Positions 62,855-64,000 of a stretch of DNA of 64,000 nt are shown piece by piece. Where the stretch lies: NCBI RefSeq assembly GCF_023115465.1, contig NZ_CP096034.1, positions 1,798,001 through 1,862,000 on the forward strand. The letters are read 5' to 3'. The notes under the pieces were generated by a model. It saw nothing but the letters and a program-made list of their open reading frames with translations. It did no database searches and was not told where the DNA came from. Source of the DNA: Gottfriedia acidiceleris (GTDB lineage: Bacteria > Bacillota > Bacilli > Bacillales > Bacillaceae_G). The position numbers and the translations under genes are program-made. Numbering within the stretch: position 1 is the stretch's first letter; each line of letters begins with the position of its first letter.

Positions 62855-63823
62855 ATGAAAAAAGTAGTATTAATAACAACAGGTGGAACAATTGCTAGTA
62901 AACCAAATGCAGAATCAGGTAAATTAGATTCTGGGGCATTGTCAGGTCAGGAAATTGCAGAAATGCTCAATTTACCAAAAGATATAAATGTTATTGTCGA
63001 TTCTTTTTTCCAAGTTCCAAGTATGCACATAGGCTTCGAACATTGGATGTTGTTAAAGAATAAAATTGAAGAATACTATCAAGATGAAACAATCGATGGG
63101 GTTGTCGTTACCCATGGAACTGATACGTTAGAAGAAACGGCTTATTTTTTAGATTTAACAATTGACGATGATCGTCCAGTTGTTATTACTGGCTCTCAAA
63201 GATCACCAGGGGAATTAGGTACTGATGCTTTTATCAATTTAAGACATGCAATTTACACTGCATCTGACGAATCTACTCGAAACGTTGGTACAGTTGTTGT
63301 CTTTAATGAACGTATTTTTACTGCAAAATATGTTAAAAAAGAACATGCATCTAATATTCAAGGGTTTAACGTATTTGGATTCGGATACCTAGGTATTATC
63401 GATAACGATAAAGTACATATCTATCAAAAACCGGTATTAAAGGATAAATACAAAATTACAAGTGAGTTACCTCAAGTAGATATAATTAAATGTTATATTG
63501 AAGCAAAAGGATATTTAATTAAAGCAGCTGTTGAAAATGGTGCTAAAGGAATTGTCCTTGAAGGTGTTGGAAGAGGACAAGTTTCTCCACATATGACTGA
63601 AGAAATTGAAAAAGCTGTTAAAGATGGCATTAAAGTAGTCATTACAACAAGTTCTGAAGAAGGCGAAGTATATCCGACTTATGATTATTACGGAAGTGCC
63701 TATGATTTAGTTAATAAAGGTGTAATTTTAGGTAAAGATTATGATAGTAAAAAGGCAAGAATTAAATTAACTGTCATGTTAGCATCCGAAATGAATGATA
63801 TTATGGAAGGCTTCTCTAAATAA
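62855..63823 (+). CDS. ansA: L-asparaginase (type I)
   Basis: A 322-residue cytosolic enzyme hydrolysing asparagine to aspartate and ammonia. The first catalytic Thr is in ITTGGTIASK, and the second Thr-Asp pair is in VVTHGTDTLEETAYFL. KGIVLEGVGRGQVSPHM closes the active site. There is no signal peptide. ATG 62855 follows TGAGGTG. In B. subtilis ansA is in an operon with ansB elsewhere; here it stands alone after the repeat cluster. Confidence 0.93.
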   Translation: MKKVVLITTGGTIASKPNAESGKLDSGALSGQEIAEMLNLPKDINVIVDSFFQVPSMHIGFEHWMLLKNKIEEYYQDETIDGVVVTHGTDTLEETAYFLDLTIDDDRPVVITGSQRSPGELGTDAFINLRHAIYTASDESTRNVGTVVVFNERIFTAKYVKKEHASNIQGFNVFGFGYLGIIDNDKVHIYQKPVLKDKYKITSELPQVDIIKCYIEAKGYLIKAAVENGAKGIVLEGVGRGQVSPHMTEEIEKAVKDGIKVVITTSSEEGEVYPTYDYYGSAYDLVNKGVILGKDYDSKKARIKLTVMLASEMNDIMEGFSK

Positions 63824-63836
63824 TTTTTACTTTGAC

Positions 63837-63860
63837 AAAAACGTGCTTAGCACGTTTTTT
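63837..63860 (+). terminator. Intrinsic terminator after ansA
   Basis: AAAACGTGC / GCACGTTTT stem with a short TTA loop and T-run. Confidence 0.85.
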
Positions 63861-63971
63861 TGCTAGGTTAAATACAGTTAAAAGTTAGATGAATTAAAAA
63901 TTAAATTCAAAATTGTGTATAAAATTAATTGAATCTAATCATACTGGTAATAAAAAAAGGTATGATCTTAA

Positions 63972-64000
63972 ATGAAAAGAATCGAACGAATACTTTTTAA
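63972..64000 (+). CDS. Start of a gene cut by the window end
   Basis: ATG at 63972, about 10 nt after AAAAAAGG, opens MKRIERILF and runs off the edge. Too short to identify. The N-terminus is reminiscent of small YpfB/DUF5359-type membrane proteins, but this is a guess. Confidence 0.4.

Overview
This window is a low-GC, gene-dense chromosome segment from an endospore-forming member of the Bacillaceae. The evidence is the spoIIA-sigF and spoVA operons, spmAB, dacF/dacB, a YjcZ-type small sporulation protein, the Res cytochrome c maturation genes and bacillithiol-type YpdA. Gene order largely follows the Bacillus subtilis stretch drm-pupG-dacF-spoIIA-sigF-spoVA-ypuA-ppiB-ribT-ypuF-scpAB-ypuI-dacB-spmAB-rluB-resABCDE-ribU-fer-ypbB-recS-ypbD-ypbE-ypbG-mecB-gudB-ypdA. 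The species cannot be named from sequence reading alone.

Layout. 1-5.8 kb: a TerC-family metal exporter behind a yybP-ykoY manganese riboswitch, then nucleoside salvage (deoB, pupG, pdp, a nucleoside hydrolase). 6.4-10.1 kb: an NCS2/AzgA purine permease and a divergent GntR-ABC transporter operon with a clear operator. 10.2-18.3 kb: dacF, the forespore sigma-F switch (spoIIAA, spoIIAB, sigF) and the spoVA dipicolinate channel operon. 18.5-24 kb: ypuA, ppiB, an IS3-family element that splits the ppiB terminator, a cupin protein, ribT, ypuF and a yjcZ-like gene. 24-31 kb: scpAB, ypuI, an aromatic acid exporter, sodF and dacB-spmAB. 31-35 kb: a methionine-to-cysteine operon (mccA-mccB-yrrT-like-luxS).

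35-44 kb: two small paralogous proteins, rluB and resABCDE. 43.7-47.4 kb: an adenosylcobalamin riboswitch controlling B12 uptake (btuFCD) and a PduO-type adenosyltransferase. 48-49 kb: an FMN riboswitch and ribU. 49-59.2 kb: a YpiB-like IDEAL protein, ferredoxin, ypbB-recS-ypbD-ypbE, a CBS-CBS-ACT protein, a degenerate YpbG-like phosphoesterase, a MerR/B12-binding regulator, mecB and gudB with a cre site. 59.3-64 kb: ypdA, a nest of repeats and an IS1182-family element, then ansA.

The most unusual signal is a non-coding repeat of about 515 bp, present in opposite orientations after luxS (34686-35200) and after ypdA (60533-62748, interrupted by an IS1182-type element). A 136-bp internally deleted derivative lies beside the second copy (60376-60511). 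Each copy is bracketed by direct repeats of the host gene's whole terminator hairpin (about 21-32 bp). This suggests a mobile element that targets intrinsic terminators and duplicates them. Other points worth a second look are a CarH-like B12 regulator whose conserved Trp is Cys, a YpbG-like protein that has lost its metal-binding motifs and lacks a good start codon, an unassigned structured leader-like region near 6.1 kb, and unannotated small ORFs with good ribosome binding sites.
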